This document shows positions 23,803-34,018 of a DNA stretch of 64,000 nucleotides, piece after piece; position 1 is the stretch's first letter, and each line of letters starts with the position of its first letter. The DNA comes from Phycomyces nitens (taxonomy: Eukaryota; Mucoromycota; Mucoromycetes; Mucorales; Phycomycetaceae): the NCBI GenBank assembly GCA_022702545.1, contig JAHRBC010000007.1, forward strand, positions 868,001 through 932,000. The letters run 5' to 3'. Under the pieces are notes generated by a model that was not told where the DNA came from, made no database searches, and saw only the letters and a list, made by a program, of their open reading frames with translations. A program made the translations under genes and the position numbers.

Positions 23803-24750
23803 TTAGATTTCCTTGAAAGTAGTCTCGCCATTCTTTGTCACTACTTCCAAAAGACTGCCGCTAGTCAGTCCAGCGGCTCCGGTTGCATATGCGTACAGTT
23901 GCCTAGAAAGCCATTAGAATCAATGTCTTGATCATTGCCCTTTAACCTTACTTTGCAACGACTTGGGTGGGTGTCCAGGAAGAAAAGTCGGCTGTAGGCA
24001 TGCCACTTCTGTTCATTGGAGTATCAAGTGTGACTCTGTAATAGGGTTGGTTAGCCATGAAACCATGACAATGATATCAAGATACTTACGGGCAGATGGC
24101 AGTAACCTTTGCATTTGTGGGCAGCCCACTGCCAGGACTAGCCAGATCCTTTACGAGATGATGGACTGCGGCCTTGGCAACACCATAGCCGATCATGCCA
24201 GGTGTAGGGCCATTTGCAGCCAAGGCACCTGTCAATGTCAAGAGACCATCACTGCAATGATTTAATGGATCGTACATAATAGACACTTGGCAACCTTACC
24301 TTTCCAGATGACGAGCAGCTACCTGGGCAGCAATAAAGGAAGAGTGGACACTCTGTTTCCACATCAATTCAGAGTTTGCCAGGAAATCTATAAAAAAAAT
24401 CTTCTTAGTGATCTTCATGTCAATACACCAACACCTACCCTTGCTGGCCGCGTTTCCTCCTGCCCAGCCACCTGCAACACACAAGATGGCCTTGAGTTTC
24501 TTTTGGCCCAAAAAGCCAGTCAGGGAGTCCTGGACTTGGTTGGCCTGGTCTTGGAGAGTGGAATGAGGATCGAGAATGGCATTGTGATCAGCACTTGGAT
24601 TCTCGACCATGTCAATGTTGGTCACTGTCTATGAACAAATATCAATTGTTGGCCTCCTTGTCTTTCTATTACCCAGCCTTTCTCTTTGAAGAATGTGACG
24701 ATTGAACGTCCAAGTGCACCAGCACCACCATAGACAACCAAGTTACTCAT
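23803..24750 (-). CDS. QDPR: Quinonoid dihydropteridine reductase (QDPR)
   Basis: Model: complement(join(23803..23902,23952..24035,24090..24251,24300..24387,24439..24628,24673..24750)), 233 aa, phases consistent and length close to animal QDPR. This short-chain dehydrogenase uses NADH to regenerate tetrahydrobiopterin from quinonoid dihydrobiopterin. Motifs: NAD-binding [39 protein letters not shown], catalytic [14 protein letters not shown] and DFSSWTP. The family normally serves the BH4-dependent aromatic amino-acid hydroxylases. BH4 metabolism is described in early-diverging fungi such as Mortierella and is generally absent from Dikarya. No partner of that pathway is visible in the window. 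Confidence 0.93.
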
Positions 24751-24891
24751 TGCAAGTGGGAAAAAAAATAAAGAGCGTGGGATTTTTTTTTAAAAAAAAT
24801 ATATATTATTTTAATAACAATTATTATTTTGGAAATTGAAACAGAGATGGATGTGCAATGAATGAGGAATTAATTATTATGATACAGAAAG

Positions 24892-26919
24892 TCATCTGAA
24901 TACTTGGCCATAGCTTAAACAATAGCCCTGATCGGGGTCTTCGGACACCTTGCCGGTGGTTGGATCGACTCTTGCGACGTCACAAATGGCAATCGATTGT
25001 GAATAGGCCCAGGAAAATGGCAAGGGATGGTATTTTAGAACCCCACGTGCAACCAGCCCATAGGGATACCGAATGATACGAGACCTTTTGGAGTAGTAAT
25101 AGTAGTAGTTTTTAGTTTTTTGAGTATAAGATTACAGTATTTAGGACCCTCTTTACCATCGTTCATTGCCGCTCTTGTCTGCACCAGGGGACTTTATGCG
25201 GATCTGGGTGATTGCCTTGGCCGTAAGTCTAGAAAAGTGGTCGGAAGGAAAGGCCAATGCTTCATCAAAGTGATCGCAACTACCAAGGTATTCTGCAGGG
25301 TCCACGCCTATTTTTTGTTTTTGTTTTTGTTTATAGATTGAGCTATTAATATAAACTTCTTTATCTTTAGCATTACTTACCATTGGGGTGTGCAGAGGTG
25401 TTGAATTGAAGGGGAACAACCTGACTAAAGGCAAACACACTAATGTCTGCCTCGGCAACATGCACAGTCCACCAATTCCAGTTATTGGCCTTTACATGTA
25501 GATCGAATATGAGCTCCTTATCCGAAGCAAGCACCCTTCCCATCTCAACTGCGATGCTCTCGAGAGGTTGGGCATGGTACAAGCCAAAGATGATCAAGAA
25601 GACCAGCACCCCAATCAAACAAGCAATCGTGTCTCCAACCACACGCGAACTATTTCAAATAATGTTTTTAAAAAAAATTAAAAATAAGAATAAAATTCTA
25701 GCCCTTTGGTCTTTAATTACCATGACTTTTGTTTGCGCAAAAGCGGGCGTCCTGGACGAAGGAGAGGCAATCCTTCATCATCACTCGTATATCCATCGTT
25801 TGTATAGGTCGAATAGACTCTTCTGGATGATCCACGCCGGCCATCGTTCTTGGTGTATTGGGAGAACGAGTCCAATGTCTTTGGTCGGTGATGAGGATGA
25901 TCCACCACATAGTTCCTCAGTTTGGGGCGGTGATGGTAAGAATCTCGTCTGGTGGAGTATGTGTCTTCATCGGCTGTCCAGTCATTGTTGGTCTTGTTGA
26001 AGAGCTGGTGAAGGAAACCTGTGGAAGTTGTCTGGAGTCTGGGCGGCAGGCTGTGCTCAGTATTAGGCACAGGATTAGATCGGACTGACTGGGTACGGTA
26101 AAGAGATTGACTACGCGGATCGCCGAGATAATGACAGGTTGTGTCGGTGGTATTGCCGTTGCTATATGGGTATACATACCGCTCATTTTCATCCGAGTCT
26201 TCAACGTTGGAAACAGCGTCTACCAAGTTGCGATGAAACACTTCGGATGGGGTTGCTGTCCCACTCAGGGGAGGTGGTGGTCGTCTTCGTTTCTTGGGTG
26301 CTGTATAGGGTCGAGGCTGCTGAGGTTGAGGTTGCGATTGAGGTTGTGATTGTGGTTGTGATTGAGGTTGAGGTTGCGGTTGGGATTGAGGTTGTGATTG
26401 AGGCTGCGGTAGAGGCTGTGGTTGGGGTGCCTGGGGTGCCTGGGGCTCACCACCCTCGGTTGGCTTTGTGGTTCGATTACCCTGAGGAGATGGAATAGAA
26501 TGCATGTCAGAACCAGCTGCTTGAAGGATGGGGGAAGAGGGTATAAGAGGAAGAGGAGGTGTCGGAAGAGAGAGGTCGGGCGAGGAGTCTGTGGATGTCT
26601 GGAGCGAGAGAGGTGGAAGTGGTGGGTTTGGTAGGGATGAATTACCATTGCTGATGCTGTGGTTTGGAGAATTGACGATCACTACTGCCGATTGAGGCTC
26701 AAACCGAGCCTTTTCTACAGTAAGATTACGATCAAAGTTTGGCAATGGAAAGTCCCGTCGAAGATTCTGATGAGGGTATTTGTCGGTATGGATGGTGGAA
26801 AACTTTGCAAGGAATGGTCGTTTATGTTTTTGTAATCTGGCACCTTCTCCTGTCTGCGGACCAGCCGCATGTCCTTGGTCATCTGTACTTTCGCTGCCTA
26901 CAGCATCTTGTTCAGCCAT
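24892..26919 (-). CDS. Vac7-like vacuolar membrane protein (PI(3,5)P2 regulator family)
   Basis: Model: complement(join(24892..25084,25157..25307,25381..25649,25721..26919)), 603 aa, phases consistent. The first 400 residues are disordered, Ser/Pro-rich, with a Pro-Gln tract near residues 170-205 and RRRPPPP and arginine-rich patches. One membrane helix lies near 403-426 (DTIACLIGVLVFLIIFGL). After it comes a LEA-like beta domain (ELIFDLHVKANNWNWWTVHV, ADISVFAFSQ), then a Cys-containing C terminus. A long cytosolic tail, one transmembrane segment and a luminal LEA-like domain is the arrangement of fungal Vac7, which activates the Fab1 PI3P 5-kinase on the vacuole. The assignment rests on layout and the NWWTVHV-type segment, not on an alignment. 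Confidence 0.65.
26330..26425 (-). repeat. Pro-Gln coding repeat
   Basis: A run of GGTTGNGATT-type hexamers on the plus strand encodes alternating QPQSQPQP on the minus strand inside the disordered part of the Vac7-like protein. Confidence 0.8.
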
Positions 26920-28495
26920 TGAATAGCCGACCAGGATATGTATTGATAAAGAATAAGAAGAGGAAGGAGAAAGAAAAGGAAAGAGATGGTGGTTTGTACT
27001 TCAAGATGGCCATATAAATATATAGGTATAGATATATATATAATTATATATTTATATATTTATATATTTATATTTTATATATATTTTATATTTATACATG
27101 TATGTGTATGTGAGTGGGTGAGGTGAGGTGAGAGTGTATACATACATGTATATATTACATGTATATATATGTAATATATTTAATATCATGGATACCAAAA
27201 TCAATGCCAAATCTTTAAGAGATTATTATTGTTGATAATGGTTCATTAGTTGAGCAAGTGCCTTGGTCAGCATATTAATCATTATCATTATTAAAGATGT
27301 ATTTGTGTTGGAATCCGGCAGACTTTGGTGTTTAAATCAAGATGCAAGCTATTTAGACTTTGGAATCGAACAATTGTTACTATGATATTCTTCAAAATAG
27401 ACTTTTTTTTTTGTCAAAATGTTCTGTAGTACAACCAAAAGGCGACTATATATACACACATGTATATATATTATATATATATATAAAAGGCCTATCTTTG
27501 GTCTAGAGAATAACTATTTTCCACTTGGGAAATTCTGAAAGATAATTGCTGCTACTGGCTATGTACAACCGAATCGACCCAATGTTAGTTGCAGCTAAAT
27601 GATCACGATTCCATCGCGTACTGCAGAACTACTACTATAGCAGAGAATGTTCGTGGTTGATTCCGTCAATCCTGCTATTACTATTCCTGTCTAGCCATTA
27701 AAACATACCCGAGCCAAACTAGTCATCAAGATGCAATGGTCATCTTGACTGGCCTCTTATCAAGACTATCTCCCAATCCCCCTTTTTTTGTTTTGTTTTG
27801 GTACCATACCCAATTTCACACATCTGCTGCAAAAGATCCACTGCAATATGCATTGATTATTGGATAGTCTGCCTCTTTTTCCAAGTCATTAGGCATCAGA
27901 GGGGCCTATTTGTTTTCATCTCTCTTCTTTCTAGAGTTTTTCTCCTTTATTTACAAGAAAGACAACATTCTCCCAGACCTCTTGATGGTCAACACTAGAC
28001 TTTAGTTGCTGTTTGCCATGACTCTTGCTTAAAAGGTAATAAAGACATCGATTGTTGGTCCATACAAAGATCATGGTGCTAGCAATAGTACAATTGATAA
28101 CACCCATAATATTAATATTAATATTAATATTAATGTTTATGGTTGAATGTTGGCTCTTTTAATCATGGGTAATTATCCAAAAAAGACACATTCTATAGAT
28201 TGCTGCTGTTTTTCTGGTAGGATTTAGATACCAAATACAAACTATAAAGGAATCTATTCAACACCATTAAATACATTATTTACTGATTCTACGTCTTCTT
28301 GGATACTTTATAAATCTCAATTCCATATCTCGCCCCATTTTATTTTAAAAATGATCTTTAAACATCAAAATGTCTATAAAGGACTGTATTACAACTATTG
28401 AACCATACAAATAAATCATCATCGCTCTCTGGGTTATTCTTGGTAACGTTTCAAAAAAAATACATCATTGAAACTATATTTAAATATGCATCATA
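26920..28495. other. Intergenic, 1.6 kb, microsatellite-rich, no gene seen
   Basis: Long TA-rich runs lie at 27007-27185 and near 27440-27485, and an (ATTAAT)n run near 28107-28134. The proximal part is the promoter of the minus-strand Vac7-like gene. No coding signal is seen. Confidence 0.5.
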
Positions 28496-29857
28496 CAGTC
28501 ACTACCACTTGAGTCTCGTACGGTTGATGAAAATTGATAATACAAAAAATACATGGTCCATTTTCAATAATCATATACTTTAATAATAAATTTACTAAAA
28601 TTCTTAAACTCTGTAAAAGTAAAGCTTAATATATGTATATTTTAATAATATTTGTAAATACAAAATAAAAAGAGAGATTCTATGAATTAGTAGTACCACT
28701 ACTGGCAACAATTAAAGCTTGACATCTTCTCTGCATACTGTCGATTAAATGTCTTGGATAATCAAGGCTTAACCTCACCCATTCATCTTGTAGACTCACC
28801 TTAAGAACAGCCAAATCATTAATAGTAGCCATCCTCTTCTCAACTAGCAACTCTAGCGCATTACAAATGTGCTCTATTGGGTTCATATCAAAAATTTGAG
28901 CCGACTAGTACTCAAATCCCCTGATCTGAAGGGTCTCTTTCCACCAGCGCGCATGTCCACCAGTATGACAAGTGGCACTATCTTCCTGAAAGATGAAATC
29001 TTTATCCTCATCCTTGGTGACCTTTGCGAACTATGGGTGGAAGGATTGGGCCAGTATATTGACATATACATCTTGATTGACTTTGCTGGTGTCAATTATC
29101 TTTATTGGGCCAAATCATCCACCCCAAAAGCACCCACAAACCATGAGTCCACCACCACCCCATTTCACTGTCGATACGGTATTTTTTCCTTTATATCTTT
29201 GTCCAACTTTTATGAAAACGCGGTTGGCAGCATCGTTTCCGTTCAAACAAAAACGCGATTCATCTGACCACACCACACTGTTCCATTAGTCAGTCGACCA
29301 ATTCACCTTTTCCTTGGCCCAGCAAAGTCTGGCCTGCTTGTGCTTTTTTTTGTGAGGCGAGGCTTATGTGCTGCGATACAGGATTTAGAGTCAAGTTGCT
29401 TGACATAGTTGATGATACTATTTTTGCACCCATCAACACCCATCTTGGCCATGTCTAATTTGAGCTGTTTATAGTTGGTGAATGGGTCGACCTGCATAAT
29501 TCTTTCAAGGTGTCTGGTTGTCCTCTCATTCATTTTTTTGGGTTGTCCAGGTGAGTTTCTAGGCAATGGACACCCGTTTTCTCTAATGCGTTCAACAATT
29601 GATTGCACAGTCGACTTGGGCATCTCAACTGTACTTGGAATCTGTCCAAGAGAGATATGGACCTTATAAAGGTAGAAAACACCCAAATACTTCTGTTAAT
29701 ATTTTGTTAGATAAAGGTCACAAGTGCTGCTTTGTGATTCTAAAGGTTGCATATTTTCAAGTAATTTATTGATAGAGAAAATGAAGTTTTTATTTCAAAA
29801 TATTTCGGAAACTTCGTCCTTTTCGTCAATCGTATGAGATTCAAGTGGTAGTGACTG
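28496..29857 (-). mobile_element. Tc1/mariner-type DNA transposon, copy A1 (degenerate)
   Basis: The element is 1,362 bp, flanked by TA on both sides. It has terminal inverted repeats beginning CAGTCACTACCACTTGA that extend imperfectly for about 40 bp. The inside encodes a Tc1-like transposase on the minus strand, broken by stops and frame changes. The same family is present at 49930-51566, so the ends could be set by comparing two copies and the TA duplications. Confidence 0.9.
28680..29686 (-). pseudogene. Broken Tc1-like transposase (copy A1)
   Basis: The N-terminal part (29303-29686) has a helix-turn-helix domain: ISLGQIPSTVEMPKSTVQ, RTTRHLERIMQVDPF and NYKQLKLDMAKMGV. The DDE catalytic domain is read in pieces. 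SDES, EDSATCH and NPIEHICNALELL are visible, the latter keeping the third acidic residue. An in-frame TAA between the DNA-binding and catalytic halves (near 29290) is also present in copy A2. The product would not be functional. Confidence 0.85.
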
Positions 29858-31084
29858 TATTATCAAGACAGAATGACATTAGTCCGTCACGTGATTTAAC
29901 CTTCCTAACTCATCACATGTTACAATATCTTACATATAAATAAAACCTTTAACATGCCAAGTCTACAACTGAGCCAAGCCAGTAAAGCTATAAATTGCTC
30001 AGTCAACAACTGAGTCCACAGATCGACCTAGTTTTTTATTTATTTATTTACACAACGACTGAACTGTAGTCTTAGAATTACCATGTTCTTCATCCAATTT
30101 GATACCCAGGCTTAAATTTATGAAGCCAATGACTTGCAACTTAATTTACTAAATATTTCAGTCTAGAAACAGCTCAAAGCTACTGCCTGACCTTTTACAG
30201 TCTTCTTATTTTGAAGTATATGGTTATTCTGGAAGAATTCTTGGGGTATACAGATTAGTTGCTTGTCAAGATCATTATCCTTCACCATAAACCTAGATTC
30301 ATTTGACTATATAGTCCTTTTCTAGTATTAAACCGTTGAAATAAGTCTAACTCTTACTCAACAAGCCCCGTTTTCCTTCTCTTCAGGTGTCAGTATTGAC
30401 CTAGGTATTAAACATGAGAAATATATTCATTCGATCAAGGATAGTTGATTACTAACTTTTGAAATACAATCACATTAGAAAACCCCATTTTTTTTCTAGT
30501 GATACCCATCTATATCTTTAAAATACAGCGTCTCTTATTCAGAAAAAAAAATAGTTTCATCTGTATAACTGATTTCCTTTGTTATCTCAATCTAGATCTT
30601 TGTATTACTGTGTCGGTTTCTTATTGACGTTTAATAACGATTCCGATTGTTAAGAGACCACCACAGTGCTTTTGTCTTTTTCTAAAAAATAGTTACCCTT
30701 ATAAAAGAAAACAATACTACAGAAAACTCTGTAAACTCACAGCAAGGTGTGATCCTTTTCCATTGAGCTTCTATTGATAATACAAATACTTTGTTATTAT
30801 GGTTTTGGTACCACGTATAAAAGTATCTAATTTTTGACTAGTTTGTAAGAACCCGTTTACATCAAGAAAATAATATAAAGTGGATGAGCAGAAACTTTAT
30901 TATGAAAACAGGTACAAAGATTTAGCCTAATGATTGGTTTTGCTAAACACCCAATAGGAACTATTTCATCTTTAAGCCGTATAATCCAATTACATATATA
31001 CAAGAGGGGTTTCTCTTTAAAAGACCTTTCCTAAGCCTTTATCCAAGTATTACAAGTATAAAAGAAATATATTTTATTTAGAAC
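29858..31084. other. Repeat relics, no intact gene
   Basis: This region contains a decayed Tc1-family relic (30220-30410, listed separately). The remainder is AT-rich with no recognised gene. The last few hundred bases are upstream of the membrane-protein gene at 31085. Confidence 0.5.
30220..30410 (-). pseudogene. Relic of a second Tc1 transposase family (B)
   Basis: The minus strand reads LTPEEKEN, then after several stops SNESRFMVKDND. These align with LTSEQKKN and SDESRFIVKGN of the family B element at 48310-49430. Stops such as TAG and TAA stand where Gln or Trp codons are expected. Only fragments of the transposase are left. Confidence 0.6.
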
Positions 31085-32752
31085 ATGTCTTTTGTTTCTT
31101 TTCCATTTTTCATTTTTCTACCTTTGCTCATTACAATCATGAGTGCTCATAAACTGCTTTTCCTAGGCGTGTTTATACTCATACTATTGCCAGAATGTTA
31201 TGCTCCACCAATAGACGAACAATCATCAGTGGAATCTCAGCAAGGATATCGAATCAGCATGTCAAAGTCATACACAATTCTCAAGACAATCATACTGGGA
31301 TACTTGACACATATTATGACCATTCGACCAAGTCCGGATACAGATCAGAAAAACACTCTTTTATGGCGCTTGGCATATTTTGTCTATCCTACAATGGGGA
31401 TCTGTACTGCGGCCGAAGTTATACTTTCATCATACGAAAGTGAAAAAATCCTTGGCATTGACAGATACAACGAATATTTTGAAGAGAGAAGACAAGAAAA
31501 ATTGGCCAAAGAAGGAAAAGCCGGGTGGTCAGATTTTCGCATTTGGATATATGATGCATGGAAGCCCTTTCAAGGGGGTTGTGCTGGACTCAAAGCAAGT
31601 GTCAAGAATTTTTTTAAATCGAATGATGAAATAATCCGAGAAACCGCAATCGACAATTTGAGAAGAATTTCTGACTTGCATGAAAAACTCATCGCTTACG
31701 ATGAAAACCGAGAGAAAAATGACAACGACAATATAGCATATCTGGCTGCAATTCTCAATACTCTGGAACCTAGACAAGGCAGAAGAATCAGAAACTTTAT
31801 TCTTAATGGCAGCCTATATGCTGGATTTGATTTGAATCCCACTGAGAGCTATAATTTCAGAGAATGGGTGCTGTACACAAAGTACATGACAATAACTGGG
31901 CCGGGTGTCCGAGGAAAATACCAGAGAGTCATCAAACCATACGCTGTTCGTTACTTAAGCACTGAAATGTTGGATCAATTACAGTCAATACAATACTTGG
32001 ACACCACTTCATATCTAGCAATATGTGTTACTGCTGGACAATTGGTATACACAATCATTAATTGTATTGATGCAGAGGGCGATAGGTGGGCCAAGGTTAT
32101 CATGATTATATACACGATGATGTCAGTTTTCCAGACGACTTCTCTCATTGTTCTCCACAAACAGTCGATAGCATACAGCATTCATTTTAACAAATCTATA
32201 GAGATAATAGAAATGAATGCTAGTCATCCTACATATCCTACATACGATTATTCCGAATCCCATTCAGAGAGAACTCGATCTGCAACCATTGCCAGCGATA
32301 ACAAAAAATATGATGAGGACAGTATAATTAACATTATACCGGAGCATAGGGCACGCTTCACAATAAGAGTAAAAAATGGAACTATCTATTATACATCGGA
32401 TCTTTTGCTAAAAATCATCAAGGAACAAAATTTTTTCCAGAATCCTAGCTATGATGCGTTCAGAACACACAGGAAATGGGCCTATATTCTTTCTGGCTTT
32501 GGAGGATTTGCCTTGTCGCTGCTGGCTGGTATTTGGGCCGACTACCGGGCTCATACAACAACTCAATGGATTGTCTTGGCATGGATCATTAACCAGCTAT
32601 TAATTGTTCCTTTTGTTTATATATACAAATTTACCGAATATGACAAGAGCCCGATGTCTAATTTCGCTTTACGTCTTATTTATTTAATTGGAACGGGCGG
32701 TGCAGGCTGCGTAATTGTTGCAACTGTCAAAGGATACGCTGTAAAGAACTGA
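31085..32752 (+). CDS. Intronless multi-pass membrane protein of unknown function
   Basis: A single 555-residue open frame with no need for splicing, unlike its neighbours. It begins with a hydrophobic signal or anchor (FPFFIFLPLLITIM...LLFLGVFILILL). Further membrane segments lie near residues 90-112, 318-338, 340-365, 468-490, 495-520 and 530-550. The central part (120-300) is charged and soluble (FRIWIYDAWKPF, PRQGRRIRNFILNG, FREWVLYTKYM). A second Met at 31139 would give a 537-residue form. I do not recognise the family. The gene lies between a Tc1 element and a 3.7-kb gene-free stretch, so it may be lineage-specific. Confidence 0.7.
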   Translation: MSFVSFPFFIFLPLLITIMSAHKLLFLGVFILILLPECYAPPIDEQSSVESQQGYRISMSKSYTILKTIILGYLTHIMTIRPSPDTDQKNTLLWRLAYFVYPTMGICTAAEVILSSYESEKILGIDRYNEYFEERRQEKLAKEGKAGWSDFRIWIYDAWKPFQGGCAGLKASVKNFFKSNDEIIRETAIDNLRRISDLHEKLIAYDENREKNDNDNIAYLAAILNTLEPRQGRRIRNFILNGSLYAGFDLNPTESYNFREWVLYTKYMTITGPGVRGKYQRVIKPYAVRYLSTEMLDQLQSIQYLDTTSYLAICVTAGQLVYTIINCIDAEGDRWAKVIMIIYTMMSVFQTTSLIVLHKQSIAYSIHFNKSIEIIEMNASHPTYPTYDYSESHSERTRSATIASDNKKYDEDSIINIIPEHRARFTIRVKNGTIYYTSDLLLKIIKEQNFFQNPSYDAFRTHRKWAYILSGFGGFALSLLAGIWADYRAHTTTQWIVLAWIINQLLIVPFVYIYKFTEYDKSPMSNFALRLIYLIGTGGAGCVIVATVKGYAVKN

Positions 32753-33375
32753 ATAATCAACCTTTTTATTTTTTATACCTTTTATTTTAACAAAAACAAT
32801 AAATAAACCCAAGAACAATTGTAGACCTTATTTTCTATTGCTTTTTGTTAGACTTGCTAAAAAATAAACAAAATAAAATAGCAGATGTAGATCCATATTT
32901 GTTAGTATTCAAATGTGAGCATTAAATATAGAGAGAAAGGTTTTAACAAATCAAATAACAGAGCTACTTATTTAAAAGAAAGAAAGAATACTTGTGTTAG
33001 GTTGAAATCGGATTTATTCACTCTACTGAACAAATGAATGCGAAATATATCTACAAATTAGCTATATACTTGAAATAACTTTAATATTTAACAATAAATG
33101 TTTCTTTTCTATTTATTCTGATAACTAATTTGAACCCTCAGTATAATTATTATCCGAACCATAATCCCATTAAGAATATGGCTTTCTTATTTTTATATAT
33201 ATTCAACAAAACAAGACTAATCTTTACAGAAAATTATAGACTCGCATTTGGGCTGATGTGAGTTACAAGTACTTGTAAAAGTTCATACTTTTAAAGAACA
33301 ATAGTATATCGTAATAAATGGGAGCTACCCTTGGGTTCTTTTAGAGTACAATTAACTAAAGATTGAATGTCAAGC

Positions 33376-33399
33376 ATTATCCATGATATCATGGATAAT
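33376..33399. repeat. Perfect 24-bp palindrome
   Basis: ATTATCCATGAT is followed directly by its reverse complement ATCATGGATAAT, with no spacer. Confidence 0.8.
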
Positions 33400-33485
33400 A
33401 AAAAAGGAACAGAGGAAATATATTACCCAAAGTAAGGGACTTGGTTTAGAAACAAGATTAATAAACTTGGCCATGCTTTAAAATG

Positions 33486-33524
33486 TTTCTTGCAAATGTA
33501 TTTTAATGGCACATTTGCAAGAAA
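33486..33524. repeat. Inverted repeat, 14-bp perfect arms
   Basis: TTTCTTGCAAATGT and ACATTTGCAAGAAA are exact reverse complements separated by 11 bp. Confidence 0.8.
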
Positions 33525-33947
33525 TAAATAAATAATTGGATTATTCAATTATTAGGGTGAATATCTGTTTCAAAGTTACAATTGTAAGTTCCGGAACAAT
33601 TGCATCGAGCAATGCCGATTTAAGCTTTGGTGTGATGTGATGGATCTTTATATACTATACATATAAATAAATAATAAAGATGTGATAATAAAGACGTTGG
33701 AAATTCAATCTTTAGATTCTTGTTGGGATTTTACAATATTCGATTACCATGTAAAGATCATAAAGTGCTTCTACTCTCAAGAGTAACCACAGAACGTTTC
33801 CAAGGGTCTTGACATGTATTCTCAAGCACAGCAATTGCCTGGTTCTTGTGCGACATTAGTGATCACGGATCAAAAAAAAAAGAGAGATTTTTGTGACCAA
33901 TATCCTAATCGAGGACTGTCTCACACTGTCCAGAGATCCCAATTCCC

Positions 33948-34018
33948 GTACATAGTGGCTCTGGTGCCAAATTGGTTTTCTTGATACATCAACTTGGCAC
34001 CAGAGCCACTATATGTAC
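33948..34018. repeat. Inverted repeat, arms of about 24 bp
   Basis: The left arm (33948-33970, core TGGCTCTGGTGCCAA) pairs with the right arm (33994-34018, core TTGGCACCAGAGCCA) with one inserted base near the outer end. The loop is 23 bp. GC content of the arms is clearly above the local background. Confidence 0.8.

Noticed and set aside
26139..26648. Val/Glu-rich plus frame and His/Leu-rich minus frame
   Set aside because: Both are alternative readings of the Pro-Gln coding repeat of the Vac7-like gene.
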